Positions 1-12,436 of a stretch of 64,000 bases of DNA are shown in pieces. The notes below the pieces were generated by a model. It ran no database searches, was not told where the DNA came from, and was given only the letters and a program-made list of their open reading frames with translations. The translations under genes and the position numbers were made by a program. The stretch's first letter is position 1. Each line of letters begins with the position of its first letter. This DNA is from Tamarix chinensis (Eukaryota; Streptophyta; Magnoliopsida; Caryophyllales; Tamaricaceae): the NCBI GenBank assembly GCA_030549775.1, contig CM060171.1, positions 63,150,360 to 63,214,359 of the forward strand, written 5' to 3'.

Positions 1-1500
1 AAAAGTATAAAATTTCCTAAATATACTTCTCTGGTTTGATAATTTTGTAGGTGTATGGCTTGTTCAATAGTATTCATCTTCTTCCATCTATTCTTTTGGA
101 TAGTAAATGGTGGTAAGTCTTATTTTACCAGATTATTTTTCTCTTTAATTATTTCACTTCCCTTGAATGTGTTGGATGTGCATGTATGTTGCATATAATG
201 TATGTGTTGCCAAATTATTTTTCTCTTTAATTATTTTAATTCCCTTAAATGTGTTGTATGTGTGTGTATGTTGCACATAATTGTTTCAGTTCCCTTTTTA
301 ATTTAGTATTGTATGTGCCTATATGTTGCTGGTTTGATAATTCATTTTAATTATATGTTGCACTTTAATTTTATGATGTTGGTTTGATAATTCATTTTGA
401 TTGTATGTTGTTGGTTTGATAATTTTTTTTACCCTTCATTTGCAATTCCCTTCAGTTGGGGGACGGGGTGGTTTGGGAGGAGTAAGGTTTGCATCATACC
501 ACATATAAAATGCTATGTTACCTGAATCATACAACAAGAAAAATTGAACTTCTTACTATTTTACCACATATGAAATGTTTTCTGTAGGTTTATATTATGC
601 AATAAAATTACTTAGGATATGCCTAAACATCTAAAAGAGGTTGTGTGTTTAACATGACCTATACTTCATTTAAATGGATTCCAACCAATGTTATTTTTGC
701 TAAGCTCTTTGTTGAAAAATCTCTGATTTTAGTCGTAATTTTACACCCCTCATTTGCAATTCAATTACCCAAAATGAAAATTAATGAAACTAAGAAAAAC
801 TTGGTACAAGACTCATGTATAGCCTTTAATTTTAATATTGTTCCTTCGCAAAATCATTGTCGAGAATTCCAATATTATGTTATTGCTAAATAATGGCTTA
901 AGTCTACTTCTTGCTGCATTAATCTTGCTGTACAAATGGTAGACACTTAGAGTACTGATGTCTAATTCTTTCAAAATATTTACAACTAGAACATGTAAAA
1001 ATTCTTTGCTAGGATATGGTTTGATATTCTTGATTGTTTTACCTTTACCTAACAGGCAAAAAGAGAAAGGGGGAAAATTGCACTATTTAACTTTTAAAAA
1101 TACTCTATTGCGAATATGTGAAATATACAATTTAAATACACTTTTACTTGACTTTTAATTATAAATGATCAAGCATGCTGCTACCTGAGCTTTGTAAATT
1201 AGCTCTTAGAAAATATTGCATGAGTCTATATCTTAAACTTTTGTTCTCTTATACAATCAAGTAATATAAACAATTAAGCATCAACTTTTAAGATAGAAAC
1301 ATTCCTTTAGACATATTCAAATGCTTGTTTTTCTTATATATAATGAATAATAATTAACACATAAATCACCTTAATTAATAAGAAAAAAAGAAGATAGTCA
1401 TTGATTATATTTGACCAATGAACATTTCCTAATATTTCTTTTCCTATTTGCTTATGCACATGTAGTCATTGTTTCAAAAATGCCTGGTGATTGAAGTGGG
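1..1500. other. AT-rich non-coding flank, probably 5' part of CACTA-1
   Basis: I see no gene here. The two short open frames at 645-893 and 958-1158 match no family I recognise and have no supporting context. The stretch lies directly upstream of a CACTA transposase remnant on the same strand, so it may be the 5' non-coding part of that element. No CACTA-type terminus is visible, so the element may begin before the window. Confidence 0.4.
131..325 (+). repeat. Degenerate tandem repeat, ~82-bp unit
   Basis: The block starting near 132 (ATTATTTTTCTCTTTAATTA, then a TGTGTTG..GTATGTTGCA stretch) recurs near 214 with the same word order. A shorter third copy ends near 325. A separate short word, GGTTTGATAATT, recurs near 34, 331, 381 and 412. 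No coding meaning is apparent. Confidence 0.6.
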
Positions 1501-2264
1501 ATGAACCATAAGGGAATAAATGATAAGAGAAAGCTAGAGCATATTGAAAGTATTAATGAATTTTTGGAATTTTATTTTGGTGGAAAGGAAGAGGGAATTT
1601 TGCTAAAACTCCTTTGCTTGAATTGTATTTTTATTTTAGCCCAAAATCAACTTACTATATGGATTCATTTGATGATTTATGGCATCAAGAATGATTATAA
1701 TCGATGGATATTTCATGGAGAAAGTGATGGTAGCAGTATTGGGGGTAATAATATTAGTGTTCACGATACTTATGATGAAGAGACTAGAGTTAATGCAGTT
1801 GGTGAGGCAGATCTTGATAATATAGGTCCATTGGTACAAGATGTGACAAAATTTTAATTTTCCATGGGTGTTGATAATAGTGGATCAGAGGCAGCGTGTC
1901 AATCTCTTGAGGATAATGGTGTTGGTTTAGAAAAGTTTTTAAGTTGATGAAAGATGCTGAGATAGAGTTGTATGTAGGTTGTAAGACGTTCTCAAAATTA
2001 GAATTTTTGGTTAACTTACTCGACATCAAAGTGAGTAATAAATGGAGTAATAAATCTTTTGATATGCTACTTCAAGTTTTTCATATAGCCTTTAACTTTG
2101 AGAAAAGATTTCCTAAGACTTCATATGAAGCAAGGAAATACACTAAGAAACTTGGGTTGAATTATGTGAAAATTGATACTTGCATTAATCATTGTATATT
2201 ATTTTGGAAAGACTATGTGAAAATTGGCTTGTCTTCTTTGACTCTTGATATCTTGTGCTTTTAG
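1501..2264 (+). pseudogene. CACTA-1 TPase, N-terminal fragment
   Basis: The first frame (1501-1857) carries the transposase-associated domain: INEFLEF near the start, a CLNC pair that recalls the usual CPC..C cysteines, and then HLMIYGI..YNRWIFHGES, which matches the canonical HL...GI...YxxWxxHGE. The frame then shifts. The second frame (1944-2264) continues the TPase with LYVGCKTFSKLEFLV, NKWSNKSFDMLLQV and YEARKYTKKLGLNYVKIDTC, the region before the CPND zinc-binding stretch. It stops at the point where TPase would normally continue for several hundred residues, so the catalytic core and the DUF4218 and DUF4216 domains are missing. Family assignment is secure from motif order. The gene is broken by a frameshift and a large internal deletion. 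Confidence 0.85.
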
Positions 2265-2296
2265 TTAAATATTCACATGGATTTATTATATGTAGG

Positions 2297-2972
2297 AACA
2301 TCAACCATCAAAAGAGCCTTGTATTAAAGCTAAAAATGCTAATGAGTCGATTGAAGAGCCTGAGCAAGAACCAAATTATATTAGATTATGGGAAAATACC
2401 AAAAGGTGTGTTAGATATGGAGAAGTACTTAAATATAAGTTAATTTATACAAATTTGTAAGGTTTTTTTAATTGTTTATTTTATATTATTATAGGAAAAA
2501 AGATGGTACATGGGAAGATGGTGCCTATGCAAAATACCAAAAGTTGACTCAACTTCATGCTAAGCAGAATGAGTTGTATGGATTTGATAATCTTAGTGTG
2601 AAAGAAGCATATACCCAAGCATTTGAGCATCATTCTGGGTATATTTGAGGGCTAGGAGTTGGACTTATGCCTTTAAGGAACAAAAAGGATAATGAAATTG
2701 AGGTTAGCCTTCATCAACAAATTGAGGAGATTAAACATTCAAATACCTTAAGGGAGGAACATTTAAGACTCAAAATGGAAAAGATGAAGGAAATTGCTGA
2801 ATAAAGAGAGAGAAAGTTAAGAGAAGAAGCAGAGGAACGAGAGAGCAAATTTAGAGTAGATGCTAATGAGACCAGTCAGAAGTTGAAGGTTGAAATGATG
2901 CAAGTTGTGAAAGATATAATTGTAGGTTTTCTAGGAGCACAAAAATCTTCTCAACTCACTAAAGTAGTATGA
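2297..2972 (+). pseudogene. CACTA-1 ORF2 (Ptta/En/Spm-type) C-terminal fragment
   Basis: Two probable exons. The first (2297 to about 2440) follows an AG acceptor-like site and reads NYIRLWENTKR. The second (from about 2495) reads KKDGTWEDGAYAKYQKLTQLHAKQNE and then an EHHSGYI..GLGVGLMP segment, as in plant Ptta/En/Spm second-ORF proteins (KKDG..., HGRVRGYGLG). It ends in a charged region likely to form a coiled coil (LHQQIEEIKHSNTLREEHLR onward), with stop TGA at 2970-2972. At least two in-frame stops interrupt it. The N-terminal domain of this protein is absent, which agrees with a deletion joining TPase and ORF2. Confidence 0.75.
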
Positions 2973-4250
2973 GGTATATTTAGTGCATTCAAAAGTTTTC
3001 ATTTTTTAATGGTATGAACTTCAGAACTCTGCACAATAAGTGTGGACAAATTATGGAACCAAAATTTGTAGTCTGTGCCAATATTAGACATGTGATATTT
3101 ATTGTCTTGAAATTGAGATGGATGACTTCTTGCATCAGAGTATTCTAACTATATTATATGTTCTCTTTTACAGCTGGGAGTTCTGATTGGACATAGAAAA
3201 TGACACAGAATTTTTGTGGCAAGGAGCTTTTTTGGACTTATAAATATAAGTTAGTTCTTGTATTAATTTTTACGGATAATATATTATACAATTTGATTTT
3301 ATTGATACCATTATCCTTTTTGGTTCCTTACTAATACCTTCCAAAGTTTATGTGTATGTTTGAGCATATAATAATCTGTGAAGTTTGTTGTGTCTACTGG
3401 ATGCTAAACTACCCTGTACAACTAGCCATAGAATAATCTGATGTTTGGAAATGCTAAGAACATCCTTTACCTATAACTTGATCAATGCTTTTGCTCTTCA
3501 AATGGTCATTGTTGCAGAATTCACTAATGATATCGTATGACTTCTATGAATTCATTTGCACATGTCAATTAATATTCATATTTAACATATTCATGGTAAG
3601 AAGTGTCCAATTTCCTCTCTTGGTGATTGTGTCAAGTTTCATTACTCAGATTTACTATGTAATAATGTGAACTTCAACTAGTATAATTGGACATTAATTT
3701 TATGTATCTCTTGTAATTGAATTATAAATCTAGTGTATAAGAGGTATGAGGTTCGGTCGAAAACACATAATGTAAAAAATTAAATTTTTTTATAATATGG
3801 CTTGCAACATTTTTTAGTTGAAGGGAAGTGACCAATTATAAATAGATACCATTGCATATCTCTTTATAATCTTAATTTATATATTTTTTATTTCATGAAT
3901 CATAGATTAACTTGAAGCATTTTTTTGTGGTGCTACAATATACTTGACGAAGCTGAATATGCATAACTATAGATAACATTATCCATTTTTTGTTAGTCTT
4001 TCAAGCTAGATAGCATAATTGATTTTTGTGGTACCCATTAGGCATGACTTTTGCCAATTTGTATATTGTGGTGTCATATACTTTGACATTCGAATGACAT
4101 TTGTTTTTGGACAATGATATTGTAATCTATGTATGGTTTGAATGATACATGATTGTATAAGGTAATGAAATATGGTGGAGTATCTATATGAATGATACTA
4201 TATTACAGTATAATCTATTATTATGAATATATAATACTGGTCTTTGGGAT
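2973..4250 (+). other. Non-coding 3' region of CACTA-1
   Basis: This is AT-rich DNA between the ORF2 stop and the subterminal repeats. The open frame at 3485-3670 (61 residues) has no recognisable motif. I see no gene, RNA or structured repeat here. Confidence 0.45.
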
Positions 4251-4338
4251 ACAAAATATTTTTGTAGCTTGAAAGAAAGACTAGGAATTGATTTTGTTGC
4301 AAAACAAGCAATAGGGCCACAAAAAAAATTGATTTGTC

Positions 4339-4523
4339 GCACAAAAGTGGGTCTAGGCAACAAAAAATATTCGTCGCACAAAAGAGGTTTAGGGTGACAA
4401 ATCATATATGTTGCACAAAAGAGGTTTAGGGTGACAAAACATATTCGTCTCACAAAAAAATTTTAGGGTGACCAAAAATATTCCTTACACAAAAAGAGGT
4501 TTAGGGCGACAAAATTTTCTTTT
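4339..4523 (+). repeat. Five tandem copies of a 37-bp subterminal repeat
   Basis: The unit begins GCACAAAAGAGGTTTAGGG. Copy starts fall at 4339, 4376, 4413, 4450 and 4487, an exact 37-bp period despite point differences. Each copy includes a GGTGACAAA or GGCGACAAA word. In CACTA elements such subterminal arrays are the usual binding sites for the ORF2-type protein; that role is inferred here from position. No spacers separate the units, so this is not a CRISPR array. Confidence 0.85.
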
Positions 4524-4638
4524 CATCGCCCTAATAAAGGGCCACAAACTTGTGGCAATAAATTTTTTTTGTAGCCCAAAGTTTGGGCAACAAAAATTTG
4601 TTCATAGGCAACAAAATAATTTGTTACCCAAAGTATTA

Positions 4639-4650
4639 TTTCTTGTTGTG
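4639..4650 (+). repeat. Right terminus of CACTA-1
   Basis: TTTCTTGTTGTG is the complement of CACAACAAGAAA, one base from the common CACTA-class terminus CACTACAAGAAA. It lies just outside the subterminal array. The following triplet is AAC, but no partner end is available to test a 3-bp target duplication. Confidence 0.6.
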
Positions 4651-4959
4651 AACTCATCACTTAAATAGATGTATTTCCTATCATCTTGAGTCTAGTTTGT
4701 TTATACTGTGACAACAATGGATCTATTGCATGGGCTAAGGAGCCAATGTCTCATCAGAGGACCAAGCACATACTCAAGAAATATCAGATCATTTGATAGA
4801 TATTCTGGTGGCGCGATGTGAATTTATGCAAGATTCATACATATGCTAATATTTCTAATTCGGTTACCAAGACTCTTCCATAAACTAAGTATGAAGGTCA
4901 TACTAATTCATAAATAATTAGTTTATGCATAATTAATTCATTGCAAGTGGGTGCTTTTT
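4651..4959. other. No recognisable feature
   Basis: AT-rich sequence between the CACTA-1 terminus and the copia-like LTR remnant. I see no gene or repeat. Confidence 0.4.
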
Positions 4960-6320
4960 TGAAATATGCCCTAGAACCAACCATAGTTGATGATTTGTAG
5001 TCACATATTTAGTGATTGTGTTTCTTAATAAAAGATCCTTTGATGTTATATATTCAAATTTTGTTATCACTTTGATTAGTTATTCTTAATGTAGATAATT
5101 GGGTATGCAATTAGATTGTGGCACTATACTAAATGATAGGAAGATTAATATTCAAGAATTATCCCTAGTCTAGCATCATCTAACTAAAGGAGATTAGTGA
5201 TCACTAGGCTAGTATATTGATTATTTGATGATAATGATCCACTAATCATTGAAATGAGATATTGAAATAATAAAATAGATACATGTTATGGAACATGGTA
5301 TTAGAATAATGCATAAGAGATATTGCATTAAATATTGTGTAAATTTGCATTAGTGATCTCCAAATATTGTATTATCCTCTAACCTTAGATCTTCATATGT
5401 GCCCGTATAATGATTGACATATTTTCCCCTTTTACCAAATGTTATCCATTTAAAGGGATGATCATAAAGGCAATGACTAGACATGGTATTAATCATGTGG
5501 AGGCATGTAATTGAGCAAGATATAATTTTTTCAACTTATAACATGAGAGAGAGAGAGATCTTTGGGCCCCTCAATAAGTATGATTAATGTTAGCATGATG
5601 GTGAACAAATGAGGTGTCATTTGTTTAAGGAGTAGTATTACTTGGTGGTCAAGAGAGAGTATGATTGAACAAAGTATGGATAAAACAATCAATGCCTTGT
5701 GTTCAATCTATATATCGTGTTAGAAAAGGATAAATATACATGTTATCAATAGGTTATGTCAACCATATGACATTTACCTAATTTTGGTAGTCATAACGTC
5801 TTGCTAGAGACTTATTATGATTTGTTGACTTGAAATGAGTTGCAGTCCACTACCAACATAATGTAAAACTACAGTGTTGCACACCAATCAAAATAGTTTA
5901 AGAGATAGACTTCAAAATTACGTAAAATGAGGTCTAAATTTGATTAATATATTTTTATGATCAAAGTGGTTTTAATATGATTAAAGCCTAAGCCCAATAT
6001 AACTATGATAACCTAGGGTTTTAATATAAAAACCATGTTAAGTTTATATATATATAAATACCCTTACTTTATCCTTTTGTGGTATGTGAGCTTTTCTTCT
6101 ATCAAGCATGGCACTCCATAAATAGAGAGTGAGTTCCTATAGGCACTATCATGCACCCACGGTGATCCAATTTATTATATATAGATACTAAGAGATGTGT
6201 GACATAATTCACACTTTCTCAAACAAGAATAAAATCTTGATTTGGAATAAAATGATAGATCGAATCATTCTCATCTCCGTATTCAATTTGATTCAATTAG
6301 TAAACCTAGTCTGTGCAACT
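4960..6320 (+). mobile_element. Probable Ty1/copia-type LTR remnant
   Basis: It begins TGAAATATGCCCTAGA, an opening that from memory resembles the LTR start of some cereal copia elements (GGAAATATGCCCTAGAGG). A TATA-like stretch lies at 6044-6060 (TATATATATATAAATACC), about 1.1 kb in, followed by a transcript-like, less AT-rich segment. Near 6318 the sequence reads CTATCAGG, possibly a decayed tRNA-Met primer site. No gag or pol follows, so this would be a solo or truncated LTR. The boundaries are approximate and I saw no target duplication. Confidence 0.4.
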
Positions 6321-6474
6321 ATCAGGTTCAATTATATTATAGCATGTTTTCTTGGTTGTTTTATCCTTTAATTTATGATATGCTTCCTAGTTATTCATTT
6401 GTCTAAAATCCTTTATAATTAATCTTATTGTCGATGATATGAAAATGCCAGTTTGTTGAAAATTTAATTTCGGA

Positions 6475-6640
6475 CACTATTAGTACCAGCAATACAAATT
6501 TTAAATTAGAAATTATTTAAATTTAAAAAATATTATTACCGATGATTTTAGTGAGGATTTTCCGAACAAAATAATTCTTAAAAACCTTATTACTGATAAT
6601 TTTTTTAGAAAAATGTTCTAGGAAACCTTATTACTGATGA
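6475..6640 (-). repeat. Subterminal repeat region, left end of CACTA-2
   Basis: Words such as TTATTACCGATGATTT, TTATTACTGATAATTT and TTATTACTGATGATTT recur at roughly 60-bp steps directly inside the CACTATTAG terminus. Related GATGATAATATC words occur near 32810-33070, which is why I pair the two ends. Confidence 0.5.
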
Positions 6641-6799
6641 TTTAATATAAATATATTGTATAAAATTAAAAATAAGGTTATGGAATTATTATCTAATATA
6701 AGTAACATTTTAAAGCCAAAAGTTTTTATAAACATGTAATTTACAAAAACAAACATATTATTATTATATCTAATTTGTCATTACTAACATAAAACCTAA

Positions 6800-8130
6800 A
6801 AATCATTTCCATCATCTTCATCTTGATTAGATGACGGAGGATCTTGATCCCATTGAACCATATAAGCTCACATTTATCATAATTATTCCTCTTAACACTC
6901 AAATGTTTCTTATTGTTGGGCTAGAAGCTCAATCATTTATTTTTTGTTTTATTCTACTTGAGATTTCCATTCTTATTATTGTAATATATTAGTCTACATC
7001 TATCTAATGTAGGAAGTAATAAAACTTGAGCCTTCCCCTGCAAACCCTCATTCCACATCTTTTCCATGCACTAGAAAATTACCTAAGATGTCCACAAGTA
7101 TTGGTCTTTCATCAACTTTTGGAGGTGCAGGATCGTTTGTAGCAGCACTACTAGAAGCTATTTGTGATAAAGTTTCCTTTAGTCTCTTGAACATTCTTTT
7201 ATATATGTAAGTAAAAGTTATAAATATATCATAAATAATTTTAACAATATTATAATTAATAATATATAATTAACTAACAAAAATCTCCTCAACCAGAGAA
7301 GTGACCTATTTATTATTCTTAAAATGCATTTTTTTATTTCTGGATTGGCCTATATCATTTCAAGAGAAAATTTAATACATAAATATACATTACTAACAAA
7401 AAAAATTAAAAAAAAACTTTTTTGTAACGATATTTTGGTAGCAACTATGTACCGTAATAAGAGAGAATTGTTTGTTTTCCCTATTTACAACAATTTTTTC
7501 TACCAAAGCTTTCACCAATAAATAAGTAATTTGTTCATATTCTTTAGAATAAAATTTTTTCTATTGGTATACCAAAATTTAATAGTACCTTTTCATCCTT
7601 TGAATTCCATAGAGCGATACATCTTTGCTACACGTCTAGCTTGAAGAAAGAAGGCTCATAATTATTATCTTATTATCAATCCTTTTTATAATCACTTTTA
7701 TGATCTTACTATGAATTAGCCATCCTTAGATTGAGACATAATTGAATCCTAGCCCATGTTGAAGTTACCCTCCATGGAACTAAGTCAAATTGTGTCTACA
7801 TATATACACAAACATACATTAGAAACTACATATTTTTGATTTAATTATTTAATTATTATAGTTAATAAATAAATTTTACCTCAACTTGGGAGGATATTTA
7901 CCTTATCCTCATGTGATATATGTGACCACCTCTTATAACACTATGATACCTTTTGCCCAATCTTATTGCCAATACACCCAGAAAACCCTTTACCATATGG
8001 ACTGATAGCATTTAAACTGTTCTCCTAAAAATCAAACTCCACTTTAAACTTTTTTCATCCTTATCTTTCAAACTTTTCTAACATCATTCTATCTCTATTT
8101 ATTTCTTTAACCCTCCTCCTAGGACTTGAA
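6800..8130 (-). pseudogene. CACTA-2 ORF2 (Ptta/En/Spm-type) remnant
   Basis: Read on the - strand, 8100-7890 gives a segment like FKVEFDF, ISPYGKGFSGCIGNKIGQ, CYKRWSHISHEDKVN. This follows the usual pattern of the family's conserved domain (a basic start, a P.G....F....G stretch, then W..+P...K). Farther on (about 7200-7050) RMFKRLKETLSQIASSSAAT appears, and the end is acidic (DPPSSNQDEDDGNDF, stop near 6795). Many stops and shifts and AT-rich possible introns interrupt it. It lies just downstream of the TPase on the same strand, the normal CACTA gene order. Confidence 0.55.
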
Positions 8131-8449
8131 ACAAACGTATATTAATTTTATTATTAAGATAATAAAATTATAAAAATAATAGTAAGGAAAAATAACATAG
8201 ATCTTATTTTATACCTTCTAAGTTCCGGCACTCGGAGTGTAGCCTACGAGAATGTGATGTATCACGTTCATTGCCATCACCTCCATGGCATTAGGCGACA
8301 ATAGCAGTCATATCGAAACAATATAAACTATCAAATATTTTGAAATATATTAACTAAAAAATATGATGATAAACATAAATAATAAAAAAAGTGTAGAAAA
8401 TATCAAAATCATTATAAATAATAAAGATGATCTCTAATAATAAAATTGT

Positions 8450-10967
8450 GACTAGGTTTAGATTTATTACAAAAATTCAACTACATTACATAATTGCAAA
8501 TTAGAGTAGTAAATGTTATCTCCATCCATAAATTCTCCTCCATTATCCTCATCCAAAAATTTATGTTCCATGTTGCCATCTTTAACAATGAAGTTTCTCA
8601 TGTCATCTTGATCACCACTTTGGACCACAATACTACTAGCTCCAACACGTATGATATTTAGGTTATTAATGTCTCAAATATCAATGTTGCAGTCAAAGGA
8701 ATTTGAATAGACATCATCTACACATATATGTTGTTGAGATTTTCATCATCTAAATCCCAAATGTGGCGACGTTTAACTTCCCATAAAATTTTCCAATTTA
8801 GGCCATAGTATACACACTTGCAATATGGTTCACTCGCATCATTATCTTCATCCTTGAATTGATATTAAACTACTTGTATTTAAATAAAACTACAAAATAC
8901 TTGGACAAGTAAGATAATTCTATGGTATTGATTAATTGTCCATAGAAATTATTATTGCCCTCACGTAATGTAGATACACCAATATTATGTGTTTTTCTTG
9001 TTACATTGGTATCATACACAGAGAATTTAACTCCATTACGTAAGCAACTTGAATAAGAAAGCGATATTTCAAATGCTCCTAATGCCAAAGAGAACAATTC
9101 ATCAGTGTATTCATGTGATCTCATTTTACATAATTCTTACACCCATAATGTTTATGTGTTTAAAATGAATAATTATACCATAAACCCTAACAATGAATTA
9201 TTTTAGGTTTCAATTGTTATTTCTAAAAATAATTACTTTCGAATATAACCTTGAAAAAAATTCTTTCATTTATACTTCCTTCAAATTACCACCACCCCTA
9301 CGTCATTGAATATTTTCCATGTGTTTAGTATAAAAAGAGTGCATTTAGGCTAATCAATTTTCACTACTTATATATAATATTACAATAAGTGTGGACCAAT
9401 ACGGTAGCTCATAGAAAATGCTTTTTTCCCTAATTCAACTCATCAACACCTATATTTCTTTTACTATAATACTTCCCAAATGGGTGACTTTATACACGAC
9501 TCCACTAGATCAAGAGATCATTAGCTAGAAACTTTTGAGGAGGAATTATTTTCTCAACCTTACCATTAAATAATTTACTTTTCCACAATATATGATTGGT
9601 AGGAAGAAATTGTCATTTAAACTTCCTTTGTAAGACTCTTGTCAGCGGGATCAGCCAGTGTCCCTGTGTTTTAATATATCCTCCTTACCTCTCAATCTAA
9701 TAGATGGAGTGTATTTATTACAACTAGGGTAAACAACATATCCTTTCTGTGTCCAACCTAAGAGATATGATTGAGTAGCAAAATCATTAATAGTCTGTAG
9801 TAATGCTGCAAGCATTTTGAACACTTTATTCTCAAAAAAACATATTGTATCTCAACTCCTACCACCCACAAATATTTTACTTTATAATTAATGGTCTAAG
9901 AAATAGATTAATATCCATCTTAGGCCTATGAAGGCTGGGGCTTAGCAAAGTGAACATAAACAAATGGGTCTTTCATGCATCGCCATACATGAAAGTTATA
10001 TGTAGTCATAATTACCGGCCATATGCTTTGATTACTACCCATTCCAAATAGATTAAATCCATCCTCTCCTAACCCTAAATAAACTTTACAAGGATCAGTA
10101 GTGAAATTTGAGTACTTCACAACAAAATCTTTCTATGTTTGTCCATCAATAGGATTTCGTAGCACCTCTCGCTCCTTAGAAGCTCGGTTAAATGTCATCT
10201 CATGTCTCCACTAGTGTGTCTACAAACATATGACATCTTCAATCTTTGTATCAAAGGAAGTTACCACAACCATTTTTACGGTACTTTCTTTCCCTTTTTA
10301 TCTGCATCAAACCATCAAGAGGTACCACACAACAGATAAGTATTTTTGTTAGCATCTTCCTTCTAAAATATTCCACAATCAAAGCTATACACATGAATTA
10401 ATTCATACCCTAAACCCAAATTGTTCATCATCTTCTTAGTATCATAATTTGATTCAATTAATTCATTTATTTATAGAAGAGATAATTTAAATAACTGTGA
10501 TAGTACATCAAATGGCTTACCACTCCACTTTTTTGATACCTTATGATACATCAACTTTACTAAAAAGTTTAAATGAGAGAAATTCTTGCTTTTGAGATAT
10601 AACTTCTCTATATCCTCAAATAACTCTTCATAATATTAATCTTTATCATTCCCTAAATCACAACCTAAAGTTCTATTATCATCTCTATTAATAAAATCGT
10701 CACCACTGACGGCTTCATTATCATTAATGTCAACTGCATGAGGCTTAGGAGTACCACCTAATAAATCACCTAAAATATATTTCATCTCTCCTCCTCAACT
10801 AATAATGCCTCAGTTTCATCTTGATACACCCATTTCTTATAAGTTGGCAAGTACCTAAAGCATATTATGTGACTTTCAATCATAGAAAAAGAAGTAAAAA
10901 TATAATTATTACAATTTTTACAAGGACAAAAAAGACACCCATCCAAATTTAGACAATTGTTTGCCAT
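8450..10967 (-). pseudogene. CACTA-2 TPase remnant
   Basis: Motifs appear in the correct order on the - strand. The transposase-associated domain (10967-10782) has CLFCPCKNCNN and a YKKWVYQDE stretch where YxxWxxHGE is usual. Next come NFSHLNFLVKLMYHKVSKKW and a SFDCGIF segment near 10600-10370, then VYLGLGEDGFNLFGMGSNQS and WPVIMTTYN (10120-9926). TINDFATQSYLLGWTQKGY and CNKYTPS lie near 9790-9690, then FLPTNHILWKSKLFNGK near 9580. DUF4216 follows (9124-8870) with RNGVKFSVYDTNVTRKTHN, NFYGQLINTIELSY and VVLFKY, and a tail reading LWEVKRRHIWDLDDEN. Most of DUF4218 is missing between about 9400 and 9130. Frameshifts and stops are frequent. Confidence 0.85.
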
Positions 10968-12430
10968 TTCAATAAAAGATTGAAGCCCTTTCTAAAACTT
11001 GTCATAGCTATGATTTCACAACCTCCTCCAAATATTATCTATGGTTATCTTATATGTTAAATTTTTTTAAGTAAATAATTTTCTCCCATCTTATCAATAA
11101 TTAAACTTGGCAAACAACAATACTAAATTATTAATTAAACTGATATTTTATTCAAATTTAAAAAAAATTATAAATACTATCTACCATAACAAGAGAAAAA
11201 TGGATCCAACATATAATAAGGAACCCTAATACCAAAAATATAATAAAATTAAGGCTAGTACAATCCAACATGCCTCATGAACATCATCTTCTAGTTAAAC
11301 TATTAATGCTCTCGATCACCTATGAAAGCCCATGATAAGATCTGATGACCAAATCTTGATTACCCAATGAGTCCACAATTCTCGCATAATCATTTTCTCT
11401 CTCACTTCACCAGAAGAAGGACCATCTACCTTGAATTAGGCACTAGGATAATTTAAGTATACAATTTCCAAAATCCCATGTAGAAACCTCTATTCATCAT
11501 CAATCACTATCAAATCTCTAGCTATATGATCATAGTATCTCATAAAATATTTACCCTTAATAAATCTAGAGTGAGGAATATTAGTGATAAACAAATATAG
11601 ATATCTAATCTTTGCCCTTAATCATGGTTGTATAAGTGGAAAGGTTAGCAAAAAATAATACTACTTGAACTTGTATGGTCCCAACTACAAACCCCTCTCT
11701 ACAAAATGATCTATCACAACACGTACCCATCTCATATGGTGACCAATATCCCTATTCGGAGACATCCTAATGCAGGACAAAGGATATGTGTCAAGTAGCA
11801 TCATACCACCTACAAAAAAGGTCACAAAATAAAAAACCTTAATATGAATGCCTATTTTTAAGTTAACAGTGACTTTATTTCATTTCTTTTCCGTTAATAG
11901 TTAATGTTAAAGAGCCTTGATAATTTAATGTAGATTTTTTTTTTAATTTATAACTTAACTTATTATTACAACAAGTTGTACATTTCCTAATTAAAATTAT
12001 ATGTTACTTATATTTATATTAAATGTCACTAATAAGGTTTTTTATTTACTACTAATATTGTTACTATACTTATTTTCTAAATCTTTGTGAAGTAAAAATA
12101 ATCCACATATTTTTAACTACACAAATATTTTAGTTCCACTATTGCATAAAGTTTTAACTATGTACAATTAAATAATATTAAATCTTTGATCCTCATTAGT
12201 TACTCTACCTAAAATAAATAACTATTGTGGAATAATCATTAAATGGTCTAACTATTCCAAATTCATTGATATTAACTTTTGTACCTTCAATTTTTTAATA
12301 TCTAGATTCATGCATACCTATTAATTATTATATATGGTTAAGATATCCTAAATATTTTATTTGTACATGACATATGACCACAAATATATTAGTTATATAA
12401 TTTCACAAGGGTCTAACTATATAGAATTAA
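10968..12430 (-). other. 5' non-coding region of CACTA-2
   Basis: AT-rich sequence upstream (in - sense) of the TPase start. I see no further coding motifs. It continues past a Stowaway insertion and an ATT microsatellite to 13266, then resumes at 31931 beyond CACTA-3. Confidence 0.4.
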
Positions 12431-12436
12431 CTAATA

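Larger units (their letters stand above)
1..4650 (+). mobile_element. CACTA (En/Spm) element 1, internally deleted; left end not identified
   Basis: CACTA DNA transposons move by cut and paste. They carry a TPase (TNPD/TNP2-like) and a second ORF, and have subterminal repeats next to CACTA termini. Here a TPase N-terminal remnant (1501-2264) is followed almost directly by the C-terminal part of ORF2 (2297-2972). Then come about 1.3 kb of non-coding DNA, a 37-bp tandem array (4339-4523), GGCAACAAA-type subterminal words, and a right terminus TTTCTTGTTGTG at 4639-4650. That terminus reads as CACAACAAGAAA on the other strand, one base from the usual CACTACAAGAAA. The right edge is fairly well supported. 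The left edge is unknown and may lie outside the window. Confidence 0.65.

Noticed and set aside
1636..2029. Open frames on the - strand over CACTA-1
   Set aside because: Antisense to the TPase N-terminal motifs on the + strand.
4184..4453. 89-residue open frame on the - strand with repeated CFVTLNLFC-like words
   Set aside because: It is a translation of the 37-bp tandem subterminal repeats of CACTA-1.
4339..4523. Regularly spaced repeats that might be read as a CRISPR array
   Set aside because: Units are contiguous without unique spacers, the sequence is a plant transposon end, and no cas-like gene is present.
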